DNA from: Drosophila pseudoobscura
Taxonomy: Eukaryota; Arthropoda; Insecta; Diptera; Drosophilidae
Direction: 5' to 3'
Assembly: GCF_009870125.1 (NCBI RefSeq)
Contig: NC_046679.1
Location: forward strand, 6,882,001-6,946,000
DNA length: 64,000 bases
Of the stretch, positions 1 to 17,129 are shown piece by piece. The position numbers were made by a program, and so were the translations under genes. The notes under the pieces are model-generated. The model ran no database searches, had not been told where the DNA came from, and saw only the letters and a program-made list of their open reading frames with translations. How positions within the stretch are numbered: position 1 is the stretch's first letter; every line of letters starts with the position of its first letter.

Positions 1-1344
1 ATAGCATTAACACATTCCTTGCTAGCCAGAGCCTGCATTTTGCTGCAGTTGTTCATATTTTTCTTTCATTCTTTGCGTACTCGTTTTATTTCATTTTTTT
101 TTTTGTAGCTGGATTTATGAAAATGAGTCGCCAGACAGAGGCCGAGTCCGAGCGCAAGTCCTGAAGTGGCGCAAAAAAATAAATAAAAGGAGGCACAGAG
201 GCAACAGAGGCATCCAATCCCCAGTCGCAAGAAGAAGTAAAAAAAAAACTGTAGTCTGCTTCAAGGAGCAATTAACGACAGTGGATGGCACAGAGTTATG
301 TTATGGCATTTCGGGAGCCCCATATCACACTCAGGCAGGCATTCCCAAGGCTCGAGAGGAAGTTCCTAATACCCTAGCTTATGAGTGGGGTATATACGTG
401 GGGCGGGGGCAAAGCAATTAAGAACTTCAAAGGAAAACTCTGCCAAATTATGGGATCCATCAGGGGAGAGTTTGTTCATATAATGCCATAACTTGATCCC
501 CAATTTGCGGTCTAAGAACTCTTAAATATTCGAATTTGTGTAATTCCTGGATAGCATATTTATCGCCCCATTTAAAGGTCCTTGAATTGGTATTATAAAT
601 AATCAATTGAACAGTTGAAATCCATCAGCGAGTCATATTCAATTCAGTTTTAGCCTGTCGTTTTTCATTAATGCCCGTAAGGATATTTGATATTTCGTTC
701 AAATGCAAAATCCTGTTCGGTTTTCGTTTACAATTTTCTGCATTTCTTTCTCTCCCCCGCTCCCAGTTTTGCTATCGTTAAATGTTTTTGTGTGGTCGGG
801 CCGGGCCGCAACCAACGATGATGGCACTTGAGCCTTGTAGCATACTTTTCAGCGCAAAAAGCCTTTAGGGGTGGACCAGACCGGGGCCCTAGGGGCGTCC
901 TGTGTCGCGGATGTTGCTGCTTTCTGGTGTACTCGTATTGCGGCAACAATGTCCGAAAAAAGGAATTTCGGTTTGGTTTATTCTGATTAAATTGTTTGTA
1001 TTTGGTTGCATTAGCAGGCATTGCCATTGTCTGTGTGTGTGTGTGTGTGTGTGCCTCTGTTGAGGCAAAGGATTAGTGACTATCTGTGCTCCGGGCATGA
1101 TGGTCTGTACTGCCATTGTGTTGCTTTGGCCTGTTTGCCCGCACTAAATACATTTCAAATTTGTTTAAGCTTAAGCCGAAATGAATTTCGGGGGACCGAC
1201 CACAGAGAGAAGTACTCTATGTAAGAGCCAGAGCTTCGTTGTGATTGGCAGATTATTAAGAAATAAAGCCTGCCTGCCACAAAATGCCACACAGCAAAGT
1301 AATAGTAAATAAGCGCAATGGAATGGGGTCTTGCCAGCACTCAC
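1..1344 (-). other. CASK intron, no exon seen
   Basis: This is the start of the intron downstream (minus strand) of the first-L27 exon, which ends with an AG|GTGAGT donor at 1345/1344. I searched by eye for the next expected coding segment (the linker to the second L27) and did not find it. It holds a (TG)n run at about 1032-1053 and AT-rich single-copy DNA. Confidence 0.6.
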
Positions 1345-4767
<3,423 letters not shown>

Positions 4768-6553
4768 TTTGAATAATTGATGAATTGATGCTGATGCCTG
4801 CTGATGGTTCGCGTCTCAATTGCTTTTTCGAATATTGATGAGTGGGCCGGTCCCCTGTCCCCTGTCCCTGGCTGCTCCGGGTTCGGGTTTGGGTTTGGGT
4901 TTGGGTCCTAGGTGTACGTGTTACTCCGTGTCCAATGTTTTTTGCCCTCCAAAAGCGAACACAAAAAAATTAACAAAAAAAAAAGGATCCAAAACCGATG
5001 GGCCTTAAGAGAGCAACTCTTAAAAAAAAAAATCGTTGGCTCTTTGTGGGTTGTTCTTCTTATGGTAGTTGTTGTTGTTTTTCGTTTCCTCGCTGGTTGG
5101 TGCTGATGTTAAAGATACATTTCGTGGCTGCAAAAGAGGAGGAAAAAAGCCAAACACAGGCGTGGTTTTTAGTTAAGGAAATGAGTATGGCCATTGGCCA
5201 CTGGCCAACCATCCGATCCGATCCGCCAACAGGCTGTCAATCACCGGCCCTCTTCAGGTGAGCTTTATTCCGAACCCAAATCAATTACAGTCAGGCCCCA
5301 GCAACCGCAACCGCACATACACACACAAACCACGACGTGTGTGTGTGTGTGGGACAGGCAGGAAGGAAGTTTCACTGTCAACGATTCGAATTTTCCAACG
5401 GAAATGATGAGCGGTCCGCACTTCGGAGTTTTTGGGCCACCAAAAAGGTAAACAAGCCTCAAAATATCACACAACGAAAGGAGGGAGGTGTACGTACAGC
5501 AGGCGGGTGGCGAGGGGAGGTGTGCAAAGGGGGTACGATGGCCTATAGCTAGTTCCTTTTGCTATTGTCTTGGCCAGAGCCATGTACTATTATTATGCCC
5601 ATTTGGAACCCTAAGGGGCACTCATGAAAGGCACTCCAAAAAGTCATACAGAGAAAGGAGAGAAAAATGAAGAGCCCAGAGAGAGAGAGAGAGAGAAAGC
5701 CTCGTAGAGCCTGAGAGGAAGCCGTAGAACAAGCGCAGGCGCCCAAATGATGTCCGTGTAAAATGGCAATTGTAATCGTCAAAAATATAAGCTATGCTTT
5801 GCTCGGACAAGGCTCTTGAGCTGGGCCCAGGGCTTGCTGCATGAATATTTAAATATGCAACAATTTACGATGCACTCACAGGACACACGCACACCATAGC
5901 AAACGCACACACACACACACACACAGATAGAGGCGAGTAGGGAGCCCGCCCTGGACCGGGACAAGTGTCATGTTTAATGCAGAGCTGCGCATGGGGCGCG
6001 GTGCTCGAAGCTCGAGCGAAGGTTTTACCTTGCTCGTGTGCCGCTGCCGTCGTCGCTGTTGTAAAATGCCTTGACACTTGCCACTTCACGACCTTACCTC
6101 ACACACGGACGCACACTAATGCACACACACGCACACACACACACCCGCCTCTACTGCTGCTGATGCACTTGTCACCAGAGCGACACAAGTGCCACCGCCT
6201 TGTCGGGCAATTGGGAAATTGATTCTTTGTCTAGGACGAGGGATTACAAAAGGATTTGCATTGCTCTGTCACAGTCGCAGTCGCTGTCGCCGTCGCCGTC
6301 GCAGCAGCCACCCATAACACCCCCGCACAACACACACATTCCACCACCATACCAGCATTGGTATGTATTTTTATGTACAAACCCCTGTTCGCAGCCTCGC
6401 ACCGAAATTTTGTGTGCCCTGCCCCTCAGCGACGGAGTACTTTACACAGCAGCGGCATTCATAGATCGCGCCTGGGTTGACGTCAACACATAAAAACGCT
6501 TAATTCTTTAATTAATTTGTTATTTCTCACTAATTTTGCTAAAAACACGAACC
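4768..6553 (-). other. CASK 5' region (leader/upstream DNA)
   Basis: This lies between the CASK start codon at 4767 and the promoter motifs at 6554-6660, so it should contain the 5' UTR and perhaps a leader intron. Simple repeats include a GGGTTT minisatellite (about 4878-4907), (GT)n at 5336-5351, (GA)n at 5678-5698, (CA)n at 5905-5925 and 6121-6144, and a GTCGC-type repeat near 6272-6304. The many short open frames here are repeat translations. Confidence 0.45.
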
Positions 6554-6660
6554 CAGTGTGACCGCGGACTTAACGAATAAATATACCGTCCGACCGCCAG
6601 AAATATACCGAAACATACCGTATCATTTTAAGAATATACCGTAAATATACTGACGAATTC
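6554..6660 (-). promoter_or_regulatory. CASK: Probable CASK core promoter (motif 1 plus motif 6 array)
   Basis: On the minus strand the sequence reads GGTCACACTG (6563-6554), the Drosophila core-promoter motif 1 bound by M1BP. It is preceded by five to six copies of GGTATATTT or GGTATGTTT (motif 6) between about 6580 and 6655. This layout is typical of housekeeping and maternal TATA-less promoters, and it points at CASK, the next gene on this strand. Transcription would start near 6550. The array is continuous with the dispersed repeat that begins here. Confidence 0.5.
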
Positions 6661-7800
6661 AATATCTAGTTTACATATTCCTCGTTTTTGACCTTCCGTG
6701 GAATATTACTAGCTATATAGAACATTAAGCCATGCCCACATCATTTTATCCGATTAATGAATCAATTTTCTACTTGATTGGTTAGTTTTTAGTCCTTGCT
6801 TTTATTGTATTTTGACTAAAACAAGGTTTAAACAAAATAGTTCAACCAAAAATCAGTCGCAATGTTGCTGGTATTTTAAGACATGATGCGTGTATAGGCC
6901 TTTGTGCACCCTATTTCGGTAATTTTATATGTAGATCAAACGTAATTTACAAAGACCTTTAATCAAATTGATATTCTTTAGACATATTCAAGTACATTAT
7001 AAGTATCTTGAATATATTTATCTCGATCCTGATACCTACCGAGCCTTGGAAGACAAACATTTTCTCAATTCTATAACATCCATTTCCCCCAGGGTATGTG
7101 TGCATGGAGTTAGCAACATGTTTGTGTATGGAATGAGACTCATTGCTGCAATAGCGAAACTGCGTCGAATCGGGTATTGCCTATATTTCAAGCTATATAG
7201 ATTTGCCCACTTGGCTTTATCCCATAGATAAATGCATTTTCTACAAGATTGCTTCTTTTAATTACCTTTATGTATTTTATTTTGACCAAAAAACGGTTTT
7301 CAAGTAAATGTTGCCGCAACTTTTGTGTATGGAATGAGACTCATTGTTGCCAAAGCGAAGTGCGGCGAACTGCGGCGAACAGCGGCGAATTCAAATTCCT
7401 CATATTCTTTGTTCCGTTGAATAATACTATCTATATGGAACATTTAGCCATGCCCACTCAATTTTGTACAATTGATGAATCAATTCTATACATGATTGGC
7501 CTATTCGAAATACTTGCATTTATTGGATTTTTATATAACATTGAAAATTAAATTAATTATTGACAAAAATACCATGGGATCGCGGCGAAAACCATTTTTT
7601 ACAGTATGACCCTCAGAACAGCACCGAAATATACGGTCTCATTTCAAAAATATACCGAGTGGTGCGCGCCAAATCTAACTTTTTTGAATGTGAGCGACAA
7701 GGATTTAAATATTGTCAACCGGGCCTTTATCTATGCCCACACACTTTTATCCGATTAATGAATCAATTTTCTACTTGATTGGCTAAATTTAAATAATTGC
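6575..7800 (+). repeat. Complex dispersed repeat, copy 1 of an inverted pair
   Basis: About 1.2 kb that reappears in reverse complement at 49.81-50.99 kb. An 87-codon open stretch (6968-7231, starting MIFFRHIQVHYKYLEYIYLD) has a translation identical to 50626-50363 on the minus strand, so the DNA must be nearly identical there. Order along plus: TATACC array, a ~160-bp unit carrying TTTAGCCATGCCCACATAAT-type sequence (6690-6840), the 87-codon block, a 10-bp GCGGCGAACT tandem (about 7360-7392, three copies), more copies of the 160-bp unit (7400-7560, 7725-7800) and a second TATACC pair (7620-7665). It has no transposase or reverse transcriptase. It looks like a non-autonomous element of DINE-1/Helentron style, though its ends were not proven. 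Confidence 0.8.
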
Positions 7801-10110
7801 TTCCATTGGAGTGAATCGGATAACTTTTGTGAAAGTGGAAGCTGGATTGTTTCTAAAATAAGATTTAAAGAAAACGTAGTGTGAACGAATAAAACGTAAG
7901 TGTATTCGAAATGTTACGTTATTCGATTAGCAATATTATTGTATTGCGATATTTTTGTTCGATAAGCTGACTTATCAGCGTTTCAATTTGAAAATAACAC
8001 TATATGTACAGTATTATTATATAAAATATAATTTTTCAGAAATAAATTCCAAAACATATCGTAGAGGTTTGAAACCGAGCCAAGCCCGCCTTGAAGAGAG
8101 CGAAACCCACCACGGTCGACAAATCAGACGTTCCCCTCTTCTTGGCTCTTGTTCTGGCTGCTGCTTCCCCTTCGTGCATGGGTATTGGGATCGTTCTCTC
8201 TCTCGGCTGCTGTTTCCCCTCCTCGTAGCGTAGGTATCGGGATCTTATCGGCTACCATTTCCCCTTCGTCTGACAAAGGGGATCGCTCCAGCCCTGGCTC
8301 TCTCTTGGCTGCGATTTCCCCTTCGTGTGACTTTGGTATTAATGCTAGTGATGCTCGTCGTGTTTTGTTTTAATGAAAAACTCTATCTCGGTTCTGGGAC
8401 GACGGCCTTAACTTTTACACTTAACTTTACACTTGAATTGACAATTTTTTTTTTATTTTATTTATTATTTGCATTCGTTTGCTAGTTCCGGCTGAAAAAC
8501 TACCACCAGTTCTCTGGTATTTAACGATGTAACGGTTTTTGTCATTTTGAGTGTATCCACCCACGGCCTCTTTATTTTTTGTACGCGGGAAAATTTGAAA
8601 CTAAACTTTTTAGACAACAAACGAAAAGTATACCTCCTGACCAAACTATAATACACTATTGTTATTCGACAGCTTAAATTTACTGTGAGATTAGTCGTTT
8701 CTATATTGATATCCATTTTAAGCATATCCATTTGAGCACTTAAGAAAAAGAAAATACTAGAGAATAATAGTACAAAAAGAAGGCAAATATGAACGAAAAA
8801 TTACTGGTCGAATCGCTTTATTTATGGCATGTATACGAGTATAATTGTTTATAATAACGCAATAGAAATTTTATGAGGAGTGTATACACCCTCATATTTT
8901 ATAAGAATTATCCGGGGTGCGTCCGTTGAGTCTTTCATTTCAACCTATACAATAAAGAACAAATATGACTAATATGAATGCTTATCAGCATTGCTGCGAG
9001 GTGACGATCGAATCAACAGTAGTCGCACAATCAGTATAAATCGTTGGTGTTAATTAAGTAAATAACTACAAATAATAAAATAAAGATCTTTCAAGTGCTA
9101 GCTTATGAAAAAAAAACTCTAAACGGTTTCGATTAAAGTGAATTCAATCAATATTTACTTTGCTCAAACTATGAACATACCGGCAATAATTGTTGTTGGA
9201 TATTAAATTTGTGCACTTCTACTGGGATATCTCATTTCTTACCATATCTGCAACGTTTTCTCTTATCACCAAAAAGTTTAGCCTAAATTTCTCTTTCCCG
9301 TAGCCCTTGTGAGTATCCTTCTGCTGAACTCTTGATCTTTATCTCTGGGGTTATTCTCAGTCCATAGAATAAAACCATAATATTTACATTTTCTTTTCAT
9401 GCCATTCAACATTATCTATTATTATTATTATTATTGCCCTATAGCATTTGATAAACCCATTAGAATAAATTAAGATCTCGACATTAATATGCCAGGCACA
9501 GACCCTCGACCGAGAACCCACACAGAAAATCCGAAACGTCGTAGGTGCGTAATCTGTAAATCAGCTCTGAAGGAGGGAAAAGGATGGGACCCCGATCCAA
9601 GCCCCATGCTCGAAACATAAACATCATCAATTACAAAACCTCGAACAGTAAAGGAGGTGGAGAGGCAGAAGAAACAGCAAGGCCAAGAACAATACGATAA
9701 GGAATAACAGCAACAACCAGAAGAGCCAAATGAAGAGGAGTTGGAGCCGCAAGAACAAGTGAATAAGAACCAAGAAAGAGGTACTGAGACTCTTCACGAT
9801 CGAAGTCAACGATTTGTATCCTAATTTTGGATGTCTGTTGATCCTGATCAAGAACAAACAAAACTTTATGGACACTCGTATAATCTTCCATCTTTGATTG
9901 GCAAACATCTGGCCAAAATCATAACAACCAATAACAACAACAAGGAGAGATGATCTACATTACGAGAGATGATCGTGATGTCATTCGTGTTACGTTCGTG
10001 CCTTGCGGAAAATGTTCGTGCGCCGCGATGCTGATATGAAATATCCTACAGTGCCCTGCAAGTTCGTGCGTGTTTGCAAATTCATATTTCGTGTCCGTTT
10101 GCCATCTCTA
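7801..10110. mobile_element. Probable degenerate transposable-element DNA
   Basis: Repeat-like sequence with no intact gene. 8080-8400 carries four imperfect copies of a GGCTGCTNTTTCCCCTTCGT-type phrase. 9490-9620 opens with a readable segment (MPGTDPRPRT... then RCVICKSALKEGKG) that soon runs into stops and then a Gln/Glu-rich tract broken by further stops, as in an eroded gag-like frame. 9945-10080 has repeated GTTCGTGCG phrases. I could not identify a family or terminal repeats, so the call rests on texture and the broken frame only. Confidence 0.35.
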
Positions 10111-13100
10111 AGGCGGAGAACAACAAGAACATGACACAAAATCGTAGGTCGTCAACGCTGTGCAGTGCATTGGTTGACAAAAGGGAAACAAAACAAAACA
10201 GAACAACCAAAAAGGAGCGAACAAGGAGGGAAAAAGGGAAGGCGGCTGAGAGCCACTCAGGTGAAATCAAAATCAAATTCAACGCCAGCGACGAGCGTAC
10301 CTATACCTACAGCTATCCCTATCGCTGTCCCGTCCTCTCCCCCGTCCCCTGTCCACCGTCCCCTGTCCCTGTCGCCGCTCATCGTCATCATTTGGACTTG
10401 CGACTGTCGCGCTTAATGCGTGTGGATGGACATGAACGTGTAGGATTCGAATTGACATTATAAAAACTGGTTTGCTGCCAATATATTGCCGGTTACGCGT
10501 CGTCCTACACGGCTGCAACGTCGACTGCAACGCCAACGCCAACGCTGACGCCAATGTCTCGCTCCGGCGATCTCCCTCCCTTCCTCTCTCTCTCTCCGTC
10601 TGCGTGTACCTGCCTACTTGAATCTGATTCCTGTTTGTTGTTGCTGTCTCTAGGACATTACCTGTGCCGCGGTGGTAACTAGGAAAAGAGCGCGCCAAAA
10701 AAAGGTTATGGGCTCCTCGTCAAGAAGAGTCGCTCTTGACGTACATCTGATCCGATAATGACAATCGATATTGTATGGCAATCAAAAGATTTCAGAATTG
10801 TGCACACAAAGAAGATTATGTAATGCTTATAAGCAGGATCTTTGAGAACTGTCAGAATGTGGCTTGTCTTTATAGAGATAGAGGTAGTTATTTGTAATTA
10901 TCGGGAAAAGTCAATAAGAAATAAGACAGATGAAAGTATTGCAAGTTTTGGATAAACGTGAGATTAGAGATAAGCCATTAGATATGAGATATTTAGACCC
11001 ACCAGTCAAACATTTGAAACATCCATTTTTGGTGGATGGACTCTAAAGTTCCCAGAGGACTTTCATTCAATATGAATATCACTCTTGACAAAATGTTTCC
11101 AATAATTATAAGTTTCTACTATTTCCTTTATCAGAGATCTACTTGTAGGGTCTATATTTTCATATAATTATCGAAAAGAAAAGCCTGTATCAAAGGGTTT
11201 TCCAACAAAGTAGAGATCTCAAGGTCAACGAACCTTTATTTTTGTTGTTTTGTTTTTGTTCCACTCATAGAAACTGTACGGGAACTGGCACAGCATCGTT
11301 GTGGAAGGTCTCCTCCTTTCCATCACTCGTGACTCCCTCTCTCTATTTCTCCTTCGCTTGATCCTGTTATGGCATATTGAGTTAATGTAGTCAAATTACG
11401 TTGCCTGGAAATGCATCTTCTCGCATCGCATCGCATCATATTCATTTACCAGATCAGCTTTGGGCCCATATGGCAGGGCAGCAGCCGCAGCAGCAATTAA
11501 CTGCAAAATGTCATTAACCAGCGTCGTAGGTGAGAGGAACAGGCTGGGCCGGACAGACACGGACACGGACACAGACTGACATATGACAGGCACATCAAGC
11601 GGGAGAAGAGCCCGACCAAAACCCAGCCCAATCCGGCCAGAGCTCGGTTCAGCATCACTAAAAACGCCCTCGCTCTCGGGCCAAGCCCCTCTCGCCTACC
11701 CGTCCTGTCCTACCCACTCTACCCTCCGGACCAGTCCCAGTCCAAGGGCTTGTGTATTATGTTCCCTGACGTTCCACCTTTACCATTAAACGCTTGATTA
11801 AATTTCACTACAAATGGCCCCTGGGCCGGGGGAAATATTGTTCGTATAGGGATATGCATATCCATCCATTATCGGAAAAAGGTCATTCTCAGTTTTTCAG
11901 TGTCCATATGTTGTCTTTGGTGTTTAGACATCCATCCATCCATCCATCCATCCATCTATCCCATTCCACTCGATCACATCTGATCCCAGCCCATCTGCTG
12001 GGAGTATTTGACTGTCATCGCAATTAGAAAGCTCTGATAGCCCTGGCCAGGGCTATCCTCCCTCTCTGGTTTTTGCTGATCTCACTTGCCGCCGCACATT
12101 TCTTGCATTTCATTTCCCATGAAACATGTTCCCTTCCGGCAGGGTCACTACGAGAGGGAGTCAGTCGGGAAGGGCCGGAGAGCGAGCGAGCGACCAGTTG
12201 GGGAAGCCTAAAAAGTGCGCCGCAGCGAAACGCGGTGAGAAAATGTTTTGCATTATTTACATTTTTACTGCAGTTAGTTATGTTCTGTTCTGCTCTCTCT
12301 CCTCTGCACTGAAAGAAATGGTCTACATCCTCTTTAAATCATACATTTTATTATTAAAATGTTTTGTGATGATTTTATAATAAATTTATATCGCTTCCTC
12401 TACTAGTGCAGAGTGTAAGCTTTTCTTTCGTTCTTATTTTCAGCACAATTTAATATATTTTTTTTCAGTGCTTTTCACTGATCTCTTCTGCTGCACAGCT
12501 ACTCGTACGTTTTGTTGTGTCTCGCTTTGGTCATTATTCCCCTGCAGGACATCCGTCATCCGTTGCGCTTTGCTTTGCTTGGTTTTGTTTTATCGCTTGG
12601 CTTCCTGCTGTTCTGGCTCTTCCACTCCTTCCTCTGCCGCTGATGTTGCTCTCATTAACAAATTGTCAGGTGTGTGCGCTGGCGTCGACGTCGACGTCGC
12701 AGCAGCCTCTGCCGCTGCAGTTATTCGTCATGCTTTGGTTAATCAGCACAGAACCGAACCGAGCCGAACCGAACCGGCGCGGTGCGGAGCGGAGAGGTGA
12801 AGGGCTTTACTATACGATTACGACGTCGTCAAAAAAACAGAACAGAAACTGCCGTCCCAGAACATGCTTGCAATTCAACTGTAAAAGCATTTAAACGGAA
12901 AGTTTGTCGGCTTCCCTAAATTGTTCTTCTCCGAGGCTCTCCTTCCCCTTGCCCATCTCCTTTTCCGCTCATTCCCCCCCTCTATTTCTTTTCCCGTTCT
13001 TTTTCCCCAGCTCTGTTCTTCTTGTTGTCTGTGTTTACCTGTTGCCTCGTAAACAAATGCCGGGCTTAATCAATTCGTAAAACCGTTCAAACTTCAAGTG

Positions 13101-16100
13101 ATAACAAACAAAGGCGAGACGACGCATTGCAAGAAAAGAAAGTCCCAGGGAGTCGGGTTCTCTGCATCATCCACAAAACTCGGTATTCAATATACCCCAA
13201 CCCATCCCATCCCATCCCCACTCTGGACGGACATCTGCGCTGGGCTGCCGATGCTTCATGTTTATTTTCTCACACAGGCGGCAAAACAAATAAATTCCAT
13301 TTGTTTTCCCCTTTTTCAGAATTGATTTTGAAAACCTAATCAAATTGACCAGCCTCTGTACTTATACCCTAGCTCCTTGCCTGGGTCTTGTGTTGAGGTA
13401 TATCCGTGACATCCTCCAACTCGAAAGAACTCGACTTCATTCACAGGAAGATGGTTCATTTGTCTTAAGTCCCTAAGTTAGAATCTCTTATTGGGGATTT
13501 ATTTTCCTTCTAGGGTATCCCCAGTGCGACTTCTGTTAGCACTCCAGGCCTCTCTGGACCAGGCAAAGAGTCCCCCAGTCTCTGTTTCGTAATTAAATAT
13601 CCAAATTAAGAGTAAGCAAATGCGGCAGTCGCCTCGCTATGTAGGGGTTGCATCTGATCTGATCTGATCTGTTGCAACGCATCCAAGTGAGGCAGGCATT
13701 TTATGCAACACACGCCAAAATCCCAAGTGGAAAGGGGGTACTGTTTCATCATTTGCATGGGCTGTCTTTGTGTGGCGGCTCCCTGTCCCTTCCCCCCTCC
13801 CTCTTTTGTTGTTGTTGCTGCTGCTTCTACAAACGCATGGGGCATGTCTCCCGCAACTGTAATGACTCCACAGTCGGCGGCGGCTCCATCTGGCCCCATC
13901 TAGCTTTTCTCCAAAGAGTGGGGAGTGGGGAGGGGGTGCCATAGACAATGAAAAACATTTTCCTGTCCCTGACGCTGTTGTTGGTTGCACTCAACCCCGG
14001 CCCCTGATCTGCCTTAGCCCCTGCCCCTGGCCCTGCCCCTATCTTTTCCCCGCACTCCAGACCCAGCTCTTTCTTTATTCCTGTCCCTTTTCCCTTTTTC
14101 CCTTCCCCCCCCCTTCTCTCTGACATGATCAACATAAAAATCCATATGATGTCGATGACTTTTTTGTTGTGTTTTTTTTTTGTTTTGTGTTCTATGCGCT
14201 TGTCGATGAATCTCCCGCTCTCTCTCTGCACGCACACACACACGCTTGCACTCTGCTCATTCACATATTTAAATGTGCATATCGAATAGCTCTTTCTCTT
14301 TCTCGTACTATGTACATGGAATTCTCTCTAATCTCCTAGTGTCGTTGAACCTTTCCTTTACGTTTTTATTGTGCCGTACTCAACTTTATTGTTATTATTA
14401 TTTTGCGCGATTGTGTTATTTTCCCCATTGTGTTTGCCTTTGCAGATTCGCATACTCTCGCTCTGTTGCTCTGTCACTCTTTAAAAGCTAGGCTACTCTC
14501 TCTGCTCTGCCTGCACTGAAAAAAATTGATATTTGATCAAAGAGCGATAGATTTTAATGCCAGGCCGAATCGATTCAGCGTTTACATATGACTCAAAAAG
14601 CCGCTACATTAGTCATTCATCATGAAATGGAATGCATATTCCCAGAGCTTTTGGAGAGCTTTTTTTCTGTGTGAATTTCTCTCTTTTTGCTCTGTTTTGC
14701 TCTCTTATTTTATGTCATAGTAGAATAACAAGAACAACAACAACTGATGACAGCGATAACAGCAGCACATGCACACGTGAATTCTGCTGCTGCTGCTCCT
14801 CAGCCGCTGCCGCTGCTGCCGCTGGGCAATTATTTCCAATTTAGCAATACAACATAGCAGCGGCAGAATCGCTGGCAGAGGTTGAAGCAGAGGCAGAGTG
14901 CAGCCAGGCTGCGTCCGAGATCCAGGGCTTGGCTCTGCTCTGCTCTGCTCGCTCTGCTCCTATTGTCTTTCGCTGACTGACGACACAGTTCATTGGCCCA
15001 TCCAATCCAAGATGCAACCAGCAGAGGAGGAGCTGCAACAGATGCACTAGCATCATGATCATCATCCCGGCTGGGTCTCTAGGGCTCTGGGGCTGGTGCT
15101 GGAGCTGGAGCTGGGGTCAGGCCTGTCCCATGCAATTACTCCATGTACTTGGACTGTAATAACACGGAGTCGAACTGTACGTAAACTGGTTGCAGGATGC
15201 TGTGGATGCTGCTGCTCGAGAGTGGAGTGGAGTGGAGACTTTCTAGCCAGCGTTATCTGTCTATATCTATCTAGGAAAACCAGTTATAGGGGGCCCAGGC
15301 TTGTTGCACGCCCATTTTAGCTGCCACAGCGCTGTCGTTGGCAGTCGCCAGTTGCCCGTCGCCAGTTGCCTATACCGTACCCCTGCCCCGTTGTCAGAGG
15401 CAATGATCAAGCCAGGAGCAGCAGGCCCGAGCTTGACTAGACCTGTTGCTGCTTGTCGCTTGTTGCCTCTTGCTGTTGCTCTGTCTTTAGTCCCCAGAGT
15501 CCAACTCCAACTCCAACTCTGGCTGGATTTGCTGTTGTGGCAGCCACATACTCATGCACACAAAAAGGCTATTGACTCTGTTGTTTTTCTATTGCCCGTC
15601 TGCTGGTCTTCGGTTTGGGGCCACTCCAGGCACTTCCTTCTCATGGCTCTCGCTCTGGCTCTGGCTCTGGCTCCAGCTGGATATGGTGGCTGGATCGGCT
15701 GGCAGCACCAAGTTGCAAGTTCGTTGAACCAAGTGGAGCTATTCTAATGCCAGGGAAACGTGTTTGGCAACTTGCAATCGGAGTCAGGAATGGGTGTGTG
15801 GGAACGGGCACGAGGACTGAAACTACATCAACTCCTCCTACTCCACTCCACTCCACCCCACTCCACTCCCCTATCAGTATCAGGAAGAGGCAAAACAATC
15901 ATCGCCTTACTAATTGTTCACGAGTGGATTGAAATTCAAACGAATTTCGCATTGAAACGTAAGCGAAAATCAAATGAAACGCACATTGGAGCTAATATGA
16001 GAAGAAATGAAACGATTTCCATGGAGTACATAAACTATAAAAGAGGGGACAGTAACGATTCCAGTTGGTTGGGTCTGCTCAAGGCATCCGTGTCCCTCAA

Positions 16101-17129
16101 GACTGATCCAATGACCAAAAGAGCTGGAAATTGTCAGACAAGTTTCCTTTTATAGGGATCGCTAACATAAGGTCTTGCTGTTGTTTAATCATTCTGAAAA
16201 ATGGTAGTAGTAGGCCCAAAACTGTGGTCCATGTGGTTACAAAGTACTTTGGACTATCATACTTATGTTAAATCGTCTTTGATCTTGAAAAATTTTACAA
16301 ATTTCTAATGAAATTTCCTTTTTGATTGGTTGAATACTTTTCTTGAGGCTAATCATTTGTTTTTGAAGTTTCTAAAGGTTCCGTTTCTGATAATATGGGG
16401 ATTAAAACTCCCTCCGTTAAGGGTGAATGAACTTTTCCAAAAGTCCAATCAAAATAGGGGGCGTGGAAACTAACACTCATCCATATATCTATGTAAATTC
16501 ATTACTTAGGGAATTCCATGTTTCGAAATGAAATATGATCGTAATATTTTTAGAACTATACCTATTTAAAGATCTCCAAAGTATCGGAGAGAACGAATTA
16601 CAAAATTGCTGAAAAGCTTCCGTTCAAACCGTATAAAAATACATTCACCTCTTTACAAATATTCGATTTGAATTTTCGATGATTTCTCTGTTCGCCGCGG
16701 CCCAAAACAACTTCATAAATATCAATTTACGCCCAGTTTTTTCCTCGTTGGATTTCTCGAGCACCATCTGTTCCAATGTGCCCATAGGCACAGGGCCCTG
16801 TCAAAGACCAAGTGGATCTGGATCTCTGGGTCTGCTGGGGCTGGCCTGTCCATCATCATCGTTGCCCGATTATTGCTGTTGTTGTTGTTGCACAGGGCCC
16901 TGTTCTTTGTCCCTGGGACGTGGGTTTCCCGGGGCCAATCAGTCAGCGAGGCACTCAGCGAAGCGTGAATGGCAATTGCCGATATCTACACATTCAATTA
17001 ATAAAATCAACAGCAAACACATCGCCAGAGGACCGAAGCGAAGCGGAGCTCTTATCGCCCCGGCCAGGACATGTCATTAGCCAAGCTCCAGTGCCATTCA
17101 ATCCAGTTGGGCTCAGTCAGTGCCTGGAT
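10111..17129. other. Intergenic region upstream of Gr93a
   Basis: Seven kilobases without a supported gene. It is rich in simple sequence: CCAT repeat (11930-11957), CCCAT (13200-13217), GATCT (13650-13672), (CA)n near 14231-14243, CTGCT/TCTGC (14930-14960), CTCTGG (15643-15672), ACTCC (15836-15870), and CAG/CTG runs that give long artefactual frames on both strands. Enhancers of Gr93a or a non-coding transcript could lie here, but I see no direct sign of one. Confidence 0.5.

Noticed and set aside
6968-7231. 87-codon frame with an identical copy at 50363-50626 (minus)
   Set aside because: Identity comes from the duplicated repeat; the translation has no domain and is not kept in the third, diverged copy at 48.9 kb.
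10279-10698. 139-codon minus frame and overlapping plus frames
   Set aside because: Arg/Ser-rich products of CTGTCC and GGGAGA-type simple repeats on opposite strands.
16812-17129. 106-codon in-frame N-terminal extension of Gr93a
   Set aside because: The extension translates low-complexity leader DNA and has no Gr likeness; the ATG at 17130 gives a normal Gr N-terminus.
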